64,000 nucleotides of DNA, from positions 1 to 64,000 of the forward strand of contig NZ_FLLQ01000006.1 of NCBI RefSeq assembly GCF_900088415.1, read 5' to 3'. Every line of letters begins with the position of its first letter. Positions within the stretch are counted from its first letter, which is position 1. The notes beneath the pieces are model-generated. The model worked only from the letters and a program-made list of their open reading frames with translations, searched no databases and was not told where the DNA came from. This DNA is from Vibrio mediterranei (GTDB lineage Bacteria; Pseudomonadota; Gammaproteobacteria; Enterobacterales; Vibrionaceae). Positions 51,572 to 60,099 of the stretch are shown here, one piece after another. The translations under genes and the position numbers were made by a program.

Positions 51572-53064
51572 TGTCGCTTTGGTTAACGTTACCTGTCGTT
51601 CTCTCAGTTCTTACTTCGGCTTTAGTTTTCTTTAGTCGCAATCGTGTGAGATACGTTGAGTGGATTAGTGGTGTTAGTGCGCTAATCACCTTGCTCGCCA
51701 GCGTAATGCTGTTTGCCGATGTCACTACTTTGGGCCCACAAGCGGTCGCGTTTGGTCAGTGGGCGGCGCCATTTGGTATCGTATTTGTCGCCGATATGCT
51801 GAGTGCAGGCATGGTAGTCATGACTGCTTTCATTGGGGTAATCATCGTATTCTATGCCATGGCAGATTTACGACCTAAACCATCGTATAGCTTGTTCCAT
51901 TCATTAATCCATATTCTTTTGGCAGGTGTTTACGGGGCGTTCTTAACAGGGGATATATTCAACCTATATGTCTGGTTTGAAGTGATGCTGATTGCGTCGT
52001 TCGGATTAATGGTTCTGGATGCCACTCGTGAACAGGTAGATGGAGCCGTTAAGTACGTAATGTTGAATTTGATCTCAACGCTAATGTTCTTGCTGGCGAT
52101 TGGTTTGCTTTATGGGGCAACGGGCACTTTGAATCTTGCTGACTTGCATGGGAAAGTCGCATCCATTCACCCGCAAACTCAGTCAACGGTGGCGGTGCTA
52201 TTTTTGTTTGCGTTCGCCATTAAGTCGGCATTATTTCCACTGTTTGCCTGGTTACCAGCGTCATACCATACGTTACCAAGTGGTGTTGTTGCACTGTTTG
52301 CTGCACTACTGACTAAAGTTGGCATCTATGCGCTTATGCGGATGTTCACCCTTGTGTTTCCTTTGTCGGACAGTGGTTGGCAACCATTAATGTTATGGAT
52401 TGCTGGGTTAACTATGTTGGCTGGTGTTTTAGGTGCGGCGAGTCAGTTCAACGTAAAGAAGATCTTGTCGTTCCACAGTATTAGCCAGCTTGGTTATATG
52501 GCAATGGGTCTAGCCATCGCGACACCGTTAGCGCTTGCTGGAACGATCTTCTACATCGTCCACCATATTATCGTGAAGTCGAATCTGTTTCTGATTGGTG
52601 GGGTATTAGAACGCAAGTATGGCACGAGTGAATTGCGCCACTTAGGCGGGGTATACAAATCGACACCATTGCTGGCGTTTCTGTTCCTGATCCCAGCCTT
52701 TTCACTTGCAGGTTTTCCTCCTTTGTCAGGTTTCTGGGGTAAGTTTCTGGTTATTCGAGACAGTCTACACGTTGAGTATTATTGGTTAGCGGGTACAGCT
52801 CTATTTGTTGGGCTACTGACACTGTTTTCGATGACCAAAATTTGGAGCGAAGCGTTTTGGAAGCCACAACCAGAAAATAAGCCGGCGAAAAAACTGTGTA
52901 AGAAAACCAAGGTGTTGTATTACGCACCTATCATCAGCCTGACATCAATGGCGCTGTTGTTTGGATTCATTGCAGAGCCTTTTTTCCAGCTAGCCATGGG
53001 AGCAGCAGAGCAGTTACTAGACCCGAGCGCCTACATCAATGCGGTCTTAGGAGGTGGAGCATGA
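51571..53064 (+). CDS. mrpD: Mrp antiporter subunit D
   Basis: A 497-residue NuoN/NuoM-like proton-translocating subunit with about fourteen membrane helices. Key Lys/His positions are in FAIKSALFPLFAWLPASYHT, ALLTKVGIYALMRMFTLVFP and KKILSFHSISQLGYMAMG, all typical of the family. Overlaps mrpC by one base and mrpE by 4 bases. Together with MrpA it forms the ion path. Confidence 0.94.
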   Translation: MSLWLTLPVVLSVLTSALVFFSRNRVRYVEWISGVSALITLLASVMLFADVTTLGPQAVAFGQWAAPFGIVFVADMLSAGMVVMTAFIGVIIVFYAMADLRPKPSYSLFHSLIHILLAGVYGAFLTGDIFNLYVWFEVMLIASFGLMVLDATREQVDGAVKYVMLNLISTLMFLLAIGLLYGATGTLNLADLHGKVASIHPQTQSTVAVLFLFAFAIKSALFPLFAWLPASYHTLPSGVVALFAALLTKVGIYALMRMFTLVFPLSDSGWQPLMLWIAGLTMLAGVLGAASQFNVKKILSFHSISQLGYMAMGLAIATPLALAGTIFYIVHHIIVKSNLFLIGGVLERKYGTSELRHLGGVYKSTPLLAFLFLIPAFSLAGFPPLSGFWGKFLVIRDSLHVEYYWLAGTALFVGLLTLFSMTKIWSEAFWKPQPENKPAKKLCKKTKVLYYAPIISLTSMALLFGFIAEPFFQLAMGAAEQLLDPSAYINAVLGGGA

Positions 53065-53537
53065 ATTACTTTTTCCTCAATGTTTTCCTAGCAGGTGCTT
53101 GGATGCTGATCAACGGCGAATACAGTGGTCTAAATTTCGTGGTTGGGTTTACGGTTGGCTTCTTTGCTTTGAGACTAAGTCAGCCATTTGGAATGAAATC
53201 TACTTATTTCACACGTTTCAGTGCGGTGATTAAGCTATTTCTGTGCTTCTGCTATGAGATGGTGATTTCCGCAGCTCAAGTGGTTTGGGATGTGGTGACG
53301 CCAACACACTTGAGTGACCCGGATATTGTTTATGTGCCTCTGGATGTGACGACAGACTTAGAAATTACGCTACTGGCTAATATGGTGTCACTAACGCCAG
53401 GCAGTCTAAGTTTGGATGTCACAGAAGATAAAAAACACTTGGTCGTTCACGCTATGTTCGCACCTAAACATGAAGAGGTTATTCAAACTATTAAGCAAGG
53501 GATGGAAAAGCGTATTTTGGAGGTGACTCGTGGATAG
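53061..53537 (+). CDS. mrpE: Mrp antiporter subunit E
   Basis: A 158-residue subunit with two or three N-terminal membrane segments and a cytoplasmic domain containing the family mark LLANMVSLTPGSLSLDV. Overlaps mrpD by 4 bases (ATGA) and mrpF by 8. MrpE is required for full complex activity in characterised systems. Confidence 0.92.
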   Translation: MNYFFLNVFLAGAWMLINGEYSGLNFVVGFTVGFFALRLSQPFGMKSTYFTRFSAVIKLFLCFCYEMVISAAQVVWDVVTPTHLSDPDIVYVPLDVTTDLEITLLANMVSLTPGSLSLDVTEDKKHLVVHAMFAPKHEEVIQTIKQGMEKRILEVTRG

Positions 53538-53814
53538 TTGGTTACAGTTTACTATTACCATTTCTTACGCTGGATTATTATTTAGCTTGGTGATGGTGTT
53601 TATCAGGTTAATATTAGGACCGACCTTGGCAGATAGAGTGGTTGCACTCGATTTGATTGCATTCATTACCGTTGGATTTATTGCAGTACATACTTTAGAT
53701 AGTGGGCAAAAATCATTATTAGACGTTGCGATAACGCTAGGTCTGGTAGCATTTTTGGGCACGATTGCTTTCTCAAGCTTTATAGCGAAGAGAACATTAG
53801 AGGAGGAAGAGTAA
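53530..53814 (+). CDS. mrpF: Mrp antiporter subunit F
   Basis: A 94-residue small membrane subunit with three helices and the typical RLILGPTLADRVVALDLI after the first helix. GTG start inside the end of mrpE; its stop shares one base with the mrpG start. Length and motif fit MrpF. Confidence 0.92.
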   Translation: MDSWLQFTITISYAGLLFSLVMVFIRLILGPTLADRVVALDLIAFITVGFIAVHTLDSGQKSLLDVAITLGLVAFLGTIAFSSFIAKRTLEEEE

Positions 53815-54110
53815 TGGAAATCATAACGGGAATTTTGCTCTGTATCGGTACCTTTTTTGTTATCGTTGCTAGTATTGGTGTGGTAAGAATGCCGGATCTT
53901 TATACTCGAATGCATGCATCAACCAAAGCTAATACAATGGGATTAACAGCGTTGTTGGCCGCTGTAGCTGTTGGGATTCCGGATATTACAGTAACCTCAC
54001 GTGTACTAGGCACCATGTTATTTATTTTGCTGACGGCACCGGTTGCGACGCACTTGTTGGGAAAAAGTATGCACGCTAGTGGTTATAAGATGTGGCGAAG
54101 AGAAAAATAA
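53814..54110 (+). CDS. mrpG: Mrp antiporter subunit G
   Basis: A 98-residue last subunit of the operon, with three membrane helices and the hallmark VVRMPDLYTRMHASTKANTM. GGAGG lies just upstream within mrpF. No strong terminator is visible right after the stop, so the transcript may extend into the AT-rich gap downstream. Confidence 0.92.
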   Translation: MEIITGILLCIGTFFVIVASIGVVRMPDLYTRMHASTKANTMGLTALLAAVAVGIPDITVTSRVLGTMLFILLTAPVATHLLGKSMHASGYKMWRREK

Positions 54111-54405
54111 CCTGTAACGATCATCGTCCATTGGGTCTACTTTTCATGGAAAGGAAAGTATTTCGACATATTTCGTTTTGTAATTCAGCGTTATATTTGA
54201 TTGTTAATTGTATTTTTGTGGTATGGCTTTAACTATCGAGATAAATTTATATTTGATGTTATTTTCATATTTACCTTAATTAGAGTGGAAGGTAATATAG
54301 TTTATAGAGTCAATGCTCCTCTTTTTGATAGCTCATTAAATTATAAGTTCCATTTTAAGTGTTCTGAAGTTTAGTCGTTCGTTAAAAATCGAAGGAGAAT
54401 AATAT
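54111..54405. other. 295-base AT-rich leader region downstream of Mrp
   Basis: No gene was found. The stretch is very AT-rich with no strong hairpin terminator. It ends in AAGGAG, which precedes the tiny reading frame at 54406. It may be a long untranslated region or hold its promoter; no clear -35/-10 pair could be chosen. Confidence 0.45.
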
Positions 54406-54480
54406 ATGCGTAAAAAAGAAATGATATTGCTTATTATTACTAGTACTTTATTTCTAGTGAGTCTAGTAATAGGGAAATAA
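54406..54480 (+). CDS. Candidate 24-residue single-helix membrane peptide
   Basis: ATG 54406 to TAA 54480 encodes MRKKEMILLIITSTLFLVSL followed by VIGK. This is a basic N-terminus, one uninterrupted hydrophobic helix of about 17 residues and a Lys end, the form of known bacterial small membrane proteins. AAGGAG (54392-54397) lies eight bases before the start, so translation is credible. It is in line with the Mrp operon, 295 bases downstream. It could assist a membrane complex, act as a toxin peptide, or be a chance frame. Confidence 0.5.
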   Translation: MRKKEMILLIITSTLFLVSLVIGK

Positions 54481-54617
54481 GCTTAACTGTTCATCTTATA
54501 ATGTAGAACGACATATTCCACAAGCAGGTCCTGTGACTAGTCGTGCTTCATAAATAGGTGTCAATAAGTTTGAGTATGTGGCGCGAACATAATAGCGTCG
54601 TGCCACTTCCAACTTGG

Positions 54618-55334
54618 TTATTGGTGTGCAATCTTCGCATCTAACTGCTGAAGCACTGATTCCACAAACTCCTGAGCAGGTAAACTCTTCCATTGTTCCG
54701 TTAAAGCCACCTCTGATAATGACTGCCTTTTGCTGACCATCACTCCCCGTAATAGATAGCTATGAATGCGGCAAGCGCACTGATAGCAATCTTTGCTGTC
54801 CGGATAATGTTTGTTAAACCAAGTAAGACACTCGTGCATTGCTTGCAACAAAAGAGATGGTTCAATGCTGGGAAATATGCGATTAAACGATTCACCGAAT
54901 AACGTTATCGCCCAATTGCCAGCCATTGCAATGTCGAGTAGGAACCAATGCCTGGGATCATTTTTATGGTCAAACGAAACGTAGTCTTTCTTTAAGGTGC
55001 GACCCGTATTGAAATTAATAGTGTAGTGCAGCGATTGTGCTGTGCGCAGTTGGGCTTTGTGATATACCACGAACTCCAATTTGGTTGCTGGGCAGGGTAG
55101 GTGAGAGTGCGATAGCGCCTCTATGATAGCCTGCTTTTGAGCGTCGCAAAGGGGTTGAGCTACCACCATTTGGACGTCTAAATCACTTTCACCCGCAACA
55201 TAACTCCCCTGACTTGCTGAGCCAAGTAAGTAGATACCAACGATATTAGTACTTGCGACTAACTGAAGCACGTCGCACAAGCGATTTATGTATTCTCGTT
55301 CAGCAGAGGGTAGGGCAAAAAGACGTGAGTGCAT
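54618..55334 (-). CDS. AadA-like nucleotidyltransferase
   Basis: A 238-residue protein with the nucleotidyltransferase signature LGSASQGSYVAGESDLDVQM (GS-x9-SDLD) and an all-helical C-terminal domain resembling aminoglycoside 3''-adenylyltransferases. The helical domain has HECLTWFNKHYPDSKDCYQC then ACRIHSYLLRG. It is chromosomal, without integron or transposon features around it. It may be an intrinsic enzyme with another substrate, so resistance should not be assumed. Confidence 0.82.
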   Translation of the reverse strand: MHSRLFALPSAEREYINRLCDVLQLVASTNIVGIYLLGSASQGSYVAGESDLDVQMVVAQPLCDAQKQAIIEALSHSHLPCPATKLEFVVYHKAQLRTAQSLHYTINFNTGRTLKKDYVSFDHKNDPRHWFLLDIAMAGNWAITLFGESFNRIFPSIEPSLLLQAMHECLTWFNKHYPDSKDCYQCACRIHSYLLRGVMVSKRQSLSEVALTEQWKSLPAQEFVESVLQQLDAKIAHQ

Positions 55335-55615
55335 TATGATAGTGTGGATCCGTGTCGATGATTGTCGATGCTACCATAAGCGATTAGTTCAAATCAGTGA
55401 AACGTCTGGCAACCTCAACAAGTTATCAGTTTGACTTAAATACTTTTGTTCAAAGCACACCCTGCTGAAGACTATTTCTGTAAATAGCTAAATTATTGCC
55501 GTTACTTCATCAAGCAAAACTGTGATAATGGCAACCCACGTGACTATTGCCTTATTGGCGATAGAACATCTTGGTTAAGTTATTCGTTATATTCATTAAG
55601 TAGGATTTTACATCT

Positions 55616-56212
55616 ATGCGCGCCTTTGTACTTCGAGCTCGTTCGGCCCCTACCGAAAGCCAGCAACTTCTCGCTTCCGTTGGTCAGGAGGCTCACACTG
55701 AAATTTTAGCTCACACGTTGATGAACACGATCTTTGTCGCGCAGTCTCATCGTGAAGATGTGGTGGTTTACCTCGTCCTAGAAAGTACTAAAGATTACTC
55801 TCGCACTATACGCTTTAGCTCAAACGACATCAGTAACGTTGGTGGCTTTCATGAGAAAGTGTTGCTCGATAAAGTTGCCAGAGCCTTGGACGTATCCCAA
55901 GGTATGGGTAAAGAGCAAGAACGTGAAGTTGAAGCGGGTATTAATGTACGAACCATTAGCTTCGAAAAGCTGGTTCAAGAACTGGCTGAAGATTATCAGC
56001 TCTACATGATGGATAAGAAAGGCACCTTCATTCGAGAACAACAGTTTGTCGGTAATTCCTGTTTTCTTCTTACCGACCATATTCCAATGCCGAAGAAGAG
56101 CTTTAATAGTTTAAAGCGTCTAGGTACTGAGAAAATCAGCCTTGGTCCTAAGATGTTGTTTGCTTCTCAATGCGTAACTCTGATTCATAATGAATTGGAT
56201 TTAAATGAGTAA
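55616..56212 (+). CDS. trmY: TrmY-family tRNA (pseudouridine-N1) methyltransferase
   Basis: A 198-residue SPOUT-class methyltransferase. In archaea TrmY methylates N1 of pseudouridine 54 in tRNA. It begins with the typical MRAFVLRARSAPTESQQLLA and shows the C-terminal AdoMet-knot stretch HIPMPKKSFNSLKRLGTEKI and KISLGPKMLFASQCVTLIHN. Bacterial members occur in vibrios, but their target is less clear. It is a single gene closed by a strong terminator; no SD is evident before the ATG. Confidence 0.88.
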   Translation: MRAFVLRARSAPTESQQLLASVGQEAHTEILAHTLMNTIFVAQSHREDVVVYLVLESTKDYSRTIRFSSNDISNVGGFHEKVLLDKVARALDVSQGMGKEQEREVEAGINVRTISFEKLVQELAEDYQLYMMDKKGTFIREQQFVGNSCFLLTDHIPMPKKSFNSLKRLGTEKISLGPKMLFASQCVTLIHNELDLNE

Positions 56213-56253
56213 CATTGAAGGGCGATAGGAAATCACCATTCGATAGTGTATTG

Positions 56254-56285
56254 AACGCTATGTCTTTTAGGCATAGCGTTTTTTT
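56254..56285 (+). terminator. Terminator after trmY
   Basis: AACGCTATG (56254-56262) pairs with CATAGCGTT (56272-56280) followed by a run of T to 56285. Confidence 0.88.
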
Positions 56286-56405
56286 AACTTTTCCGTTTTT
56301 GCAGATTATTTTTAGATCGTGCAATGCATAATTCTCTCAGTTCAGGTTAGCCATCTTACTGATGCCAAACGTCAATGAATACACTTACATTACTGAGAGC
56401 AAATT

Positions 56406-57389
56406 ATGAAAATGCATTTCAAAAGCCTTGTCTGCTTAGCTGTTCTATCTACTCCTGTTTTTGCAGCGCAACATCCTGATCCTTTGCCTTCTTGGAACGA
56501 TGGCGCTACTAAATCTGCTATTGTTGAGTTTGTTGAGACTGTCACCACAAAAGGCTCTGATAATTACGTCCCAGCGGAAGATCGTATCGCGGTATTTGAT
56601 AACGATGGTACGTTATGGGCCGAGAAGCCGATGTATTTTCAATTATTCTTTACCTTGGACCGTATTAAAGAGCTTGCTCCGAAGCACCCTGAGTGGAAAA
56701 CCGAAGAGCCGTTTGCGTCTGTTTTGAAAGGCGACATAAAAGCAGCCCTGTCTCATGGTGAGGAAGGATTGCTGAAAATGGTTATGGCGACGCATGCCGG
56801 TATGAACTCTGTGGAATTTGAGGAAATGGTGCAAGCTTGGGTGAAGAACGCTAAACACCCAATCACTAAAAGGCCTCTAACGGAGATGATTTATCAACCG
56901 ATGTTGGAAGTGCTCGACTTTCTTCGTGATAATGATTTCAAAACCTACATAGTTTCTGGTGGAGGAGCAGACTTTATGCGTCCTTGGACAGAGGAAGTGT
57001 ATGGTATTTCTCCTGAGTACGTTATTGGCAGCGAAATAGAGACAGAGTTCGCTTACACTAGTAATGGTATTGAGATTCAACGCTTGCCAAACGTCGCTCA
57101 TATTAATGACAAAGCAGGTAAGGTCATTGGTATTCACAAGAGACTAGGTCGCCAACCTATTGCGGCTTTTGGTAATTCTGACGGTGATTTGCAGATGATG
57201 CAATGGACGACCCAACAAGAAGGTGTCACGTTCGGACTCTATGTGCATCATACTGATGAAGGGCGAGAGTGGAAGTATGATCGTAATTCTTCGGTTGGCC
57301 GCCTAGATAAGGGACTAGACGAAGCCAAGAAAGAAGGCTGGACTATCGCAGATATGAAGAATGACTGGAAAGTGATTTACCCAAATTGA
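56406..57389 (+). CDS. Secreted HAD-family phosphatase
   Basis: A 327-residue protein with a signal peptide (MKMHFKSLVCLAVLSTPVFA, cleavage before AQHP). The HAD motif I is FDNDGTLWAEKP; motif II is YIVSGGGADFM; motif IV is FGNSDGDLQMM. The catalytic set is complete, so it is probably a periplasmic phosphatase related to phosphoserine-phosphatase-like HADs. It is a single gene. The substrate is unknown. Confidence 0.86.
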   Translation: MKMHFKSLVCLAVLSTPVFAAQHPDPLPSWNDGATKSAIVEFVETVTTKGSDNYVPAEDRIAVFDNDGTLWAEKPMYFQLFFTLDRIKELAPKHPEWKTEEPFASVLKGDIKAALSHGEEGLLKMVMATHAGMNSVEFEEMVQAWVKNAKHPITKRPLTEMIYQPMLEVLDFLRDNDFKTYIVSGGGADFMRPWTEEVYGISPEYVIGSEIETEFAYTSNGIEIQRLPNVAHINDKAGKVIGIHKRLGRQPIAAFGNSDGDLQMMQWTTQQEGVTFGLYVHHTDEGREWKYDRNSSVGRLDKGLDEAKKEGWTIADMKNDWKVIYPN

Positions 57390-57408
57390 TAGCGTAGTGA
57401 TTTGGAAC

Positions 57409-57444
57409 CCGCAATGCTTTTGGGCTGACCAGAAAGCATTGCGG
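57409..57444. terminator. Hairpin after the HAD phosphatase gene
   Basis: CCGCAATGCTTT (57409-57420) pairs perfectly with AAAGCATTGCGG (57433-57444) across 12 bases. No T-run follows on either side, so it may be a factor-dependent terminator or an mRNA-stabilising end. Confidence 0.5.
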
Positions 57445-57488
57445 TGGTTGCTAGCCTTTAAGGGTATAAGTGAAGGTAAGAGGGCTGA

Positions 57489-58448
57489 ATGGCAGTCACT
57501 AATAGTAAAAAAATACTCACTTTCGAGCAGTTATCTAGTGAGATAACTGCGATAGCAAACTGCAAGGTCCTGTTTGATTTTCCCAATGAACCAAATCATG
57601 TTACCGAGCGTCAGTATGGATTTTTACAAATTGATCGTCCAACGGTTCGTTATACAGCATTCACAACTCCTCATGCACTGACACTTTACTCCGCTCTATT
57701 TAAGCCTGAGTGTGCTTTGCAAACTCGATTACATTCACCAGAAATTACCCTGATGATAACCACAATGGAAAGTCAGTCCGTGTGTTTTAATGGTAGTTGG
57801 ATTAACACTGACCAAGTTGCGATAGTCTCAAGTCGTTCTGAAGTTCCCTTTGCATTATTTATTCCCCAGAACACCACGGTTATCTTAAGTGAAATAGCTG
57901 AGCCCTCTAGAAAATTGAAGAGTTTCAGTGATTCCCTTGTTCCGGTTGCTGTTTCGAAAAGGAACTTAGACAAATTTAAGGCGGTAGGTAAGTTTGTCTT
58001 TGAACAGCCGACTGAGAAACAAGGGCATGGTGGGACGAAAGCTGTCCTTGATTTGATCACCGTTCTTTTGGATGAACTCCCTCCACTGCGCCCTCAATCG
58101 CTGCATGGACCAAGTCGCAGGCCTAGAAAGCACCTGATGACAAAAATAGTGAAAATGATGGAACAGAAAACGACGCGAGCGATGTCGCTGAAGCAGATAG
58201 CTAATGAATTAGATATTAGCACCAAAAGCATCAACCTCTTTTTCAAAGAGTATTTGTTCATTGCACCCAAGCGATTCTATTTGCTCGTTAACCTATTTAA
58301 ATTTCGAAATATTTTGATTCAAGGGAAGTGCTCTTCAGTACTAGAAGCTACGGTATTATCAGGGGTTGATGGATGGAGTCGATATTCTGAGCGGTACCAA
58401 AAGCTGTTTGGTGAAAAGCCTTATGATACGTTTATGAAGTCAAAATAA
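57489..58448 (+). CDS. AraC-family transcriptional regulator
   Basis: A 319-residue regulator. The C-terminal double helix-turn-helix (about 220-318) contains MSLKQIANELDISTKSINLF and APKRFYLLVNLFKFRNIL, ending with SRYSERYQKLFGEKPYDTF. The N-terminal 200 residues are a cupin-like sensing domain in the style of ethanolamine-type AraC regulators. It lies 100 bases after the HAD phosphatase gene, and its target is not evident. Confidence 0.85.
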   Translation: MAVTNSKKILTFEQLSSEITAIANCKVLFDFPNEPNHVTERQYGFLQIDRPTVRYTAFTTPHALTLYSALFKPECALQTRLHSPEITLMITTMESQSVCFNGSWINTDQVAIVSSRSEVPFALFIPQNTTVILSEIAEPSRKLKSFSDSLVPVAVSKRNLDKFKAVGKFVFEQPTEKQGHGGTKAVLDLITVLLDELPPLRPQSLHGPSRRPRKHLMTKIVKMMEQKTTRAMSLKQIANELDISTKSINLFFKEYLFIAPKRFYLLVNLFKFRNILIQGKCSSVLEATVLSGVDGWSRYSERYQKLFGEKPYDTFMKSK

Positions 58449-58585
58449 CGATGTAATTTGGCACGGATCTCAAAGGCAGTGAACTTTGGTATTTTCATGT
58501 CTAAAATCTTTCTTGGGCATGACCGAGTGGCATCGAGGTCGTGGAAAAATTGGCCATTGATATCGAATGTTGGCTTTTGTCCCAT
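58421..58585 (-). other. Protein-like 54-codon minus-strand frame in the AraC-rlpA gap
   Basis: ATG 58585 to TAA 58421 reads MGQKPTFDINGQFFHDLDAT and on, through KFTAFEIRAKLHRYF. The frame is open further upstream to a stop near 58620. It overlaps the last 28 bases of the AraC gene and has no ribosome-binding site. The residue composition is convincingly protein-like. I have an impression of similar stretches in other vibrio intergenic regions, so it may be a dispersed intergenic repeat or gene remnant rather than a working gene. Confidence 0.35.
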
Positions 58586-58647
58586 TCGATTGTTTTTATG
58601 AGCTTTATTGCTAAAGCGTCAACAGTTCAAGAATAGATAAACACGAC

Positions 58648-59100
58648 ATGAATAAATTTCAGTTTCCAAATAGTATCAAGAAGATCAATTTCATCTTTGT
58701 TGCATTAATGTTCTCTTTTCTAGCTGGTTGCTCTTCAACCGCTTCAATTGATAGTTCCAAAACTCGAAGTTATGCAAAATCCCATGAACTTGTAGGTCAA
58801 GCGTCTTGGTATGGGAATAAATACCACGGACGACGCACTGCGAGTGGTGAGCGCTATAACATGAGGGCTTATACCGCGGCTCATAAAACGTTACCTTTTG
58901 GAACGATCGTGAGAGTGACAAATACCGCTAATGGTAAAACAGTGGACGTCAAAATCAATGATAGAGGCCCGTTTGTAAAAGGTCGAATTATTGACTTATC
59001 TCGTAAGTCATTTGAACAAATTGGCGATATCAATAAAGGAATAGCATCGGTAAAAATTGAGATTATCGATGACAGTAATACCTTTAGGTATAAGCACTAA
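58648..59100 (+). CDS. RlpA-like septal/peptidoglycan lipoprotein
   Basis: A 150-residue lipoprotein: lipobox LAGC near residue 28, then a double-psi beta-barrel domain with GQASWYGNKYHGRRTASGE, AAHKTLPFGTIVRV and INDRGPFVKGRIIDLS. The Asp in NDRGPF and the upstream His are the catalytic residues of RlpA lytic transglycosylases, which cut peptide-free glycan strands. It lacks the C-terminal SPOR domain of full RlpA, so septal targeting is not expected. A short, separate paralogue. Confidence 0.88.
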   Translation: MNKFQFPNSIKKINFIFVALMFSFLAGCSSTASIDSSKTRSYAKSHELVGQASWYGNKYHGRRTASGERYNMRAYTAAHKTLPFGTIVRVTNTANGKTVDVKINDRGPFVKGRIIDLSRKSFEQIGDINKGIASVKIEIIDDSNTFRYKH

Positions 59101-59171
59101 TCCACTGCTCGAATGACGCGTTGGTGATACAATTTAGCCGAAAAAAATAAAGACCCGAGTTGAGAGACAAC

Positions 59172-59747
59172 ATGACTGAGTTCGAGAAAATGCTTGCTGG
59201 TGAAGAGTTCGATGGCGGCGCCGAAAGCATTAACCAAATCCGCGAAAACGCCTCCCTTCTGTTACAGGCAATAAATAAAAATACTGATGACATTCAACGT
59301 GGTGAGCTGTTTCAACAGTTAATGGGGAATATTGCAGATTCCAGCATTGTACGTTCTCCATTCTATTGTGAGTTTGGTAAGACGATTTCGATTGGCGAAA
59401 AGACCTTTATTAATATGAATGTCACCATGCTAGATGGTGCCAAAATCATGATTGGTAACAACGTGTTGATAGGGCCAAATACACAGTTCTATTGCGCTAG
59501 CCACGACTTAAACTACCTCAAGCGTCGCAACTGGGAAACGATCTGTGGACCGATTACGGTGGAAGACGATGTATGGATTGGAGGTAATGTGGTTATCAAT
59601 CAAGGTGTTACCATTGGAGCGCGTTCCGTGATTGCCGCTAATTCCGTTGTGAACAGTGACGTACCGCCCGACTCGTTATATGGTGGAACACCCGCTAGGT
59701 TGATTAAGAATCTCAATGAGAGCGATAACACTTACAAAGGCCAATAG
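59172..59747 (+). CDS. Maltose/galactoside-type O-acetyltransferase
   Basis: A 191-residue left-handed beta-helix acetyltransferase of the LacA/Maa group. ATG 59172 is preferred over TTG 59160. The N-terminal Mac segment (about 2-55) is followed by hexapeptide repeats with the catalytic His in FYCASHDLNY and the C-terminal ANSVVNSDVPPDSLYGGTPA. It transfers acetyl from CoA to a sugar. It is a single gene; the sugar cannot be told. Confidence 0.9.
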   Translation: MTEFEKMLAGEEFDGGAESINQIRENASLLLQAINKNTDDIQRGELFQQLMGNIADSSIVRSPFYCEFGKTISIGEKTFINMNVTMLDGAKIMIGNNVLIGPNTQFYCASHDLNYLKRRNWETICGPITVEDDVWIGGNVVINQGVTIGARSVIAANSVVNSDVPPDSLYGGTPARLIKNLNESDNTYKGQ

Positions 59748-60099
59748 CCACACAACTCAGTAAATTCTTCCGAAAGGATGGCGATTAACATTTAGTATGA
59801 GAAATGAGCCAGAGCGCTTAATCTCTTTCGCTGCATTTCAGCTTAATTATCGTGATCCTTTCGGCGACCACTCATATTTCCCCCAGTTTCTGTGACATTA
59901 ATCGTTATTTCACATTACTCTACAATTTAATTTGCTTCCGTTAAATTCAATGAAATGAAAGTGTTTCATGAATTATGTTGTCGATATATGTCGCAAACAT
60001 GCATCGATATGGCGGCTAAATTGACGCTTCTTCATTTTTTCCTTAATAAAACTGTAATGTGTCCTCTTTAATCTTGCGTTCAACAACGGAGGAGAGGCG
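59748..60099 (+). promoter_or_regulatory. Promoter region of the LacI-type regulator
   Basis: A 352-base gap without a gene. TTGACG (60021-60026), 17 bases, TAATAA (60044-60049) is a good sigma-70 promoter for the regulator at 60100. ATGAAA-GTG-TTTCAT (59955-59969) is an inverted repeat similar in style to LacI/GalR-family sites and could be an operator. GGAGGAG precedes the ATG. Confidence 0.6.

Noticed and set aside
54496..54693. Minus-strand frame with several Cys pairs (CEDC, CGIC) overlapping the end of the AadA-like gene
   Set aside because: Its only start codons lie inside the real gene in another frame and there is no ribosome-binding site; the Cys spacing may be coincidence.
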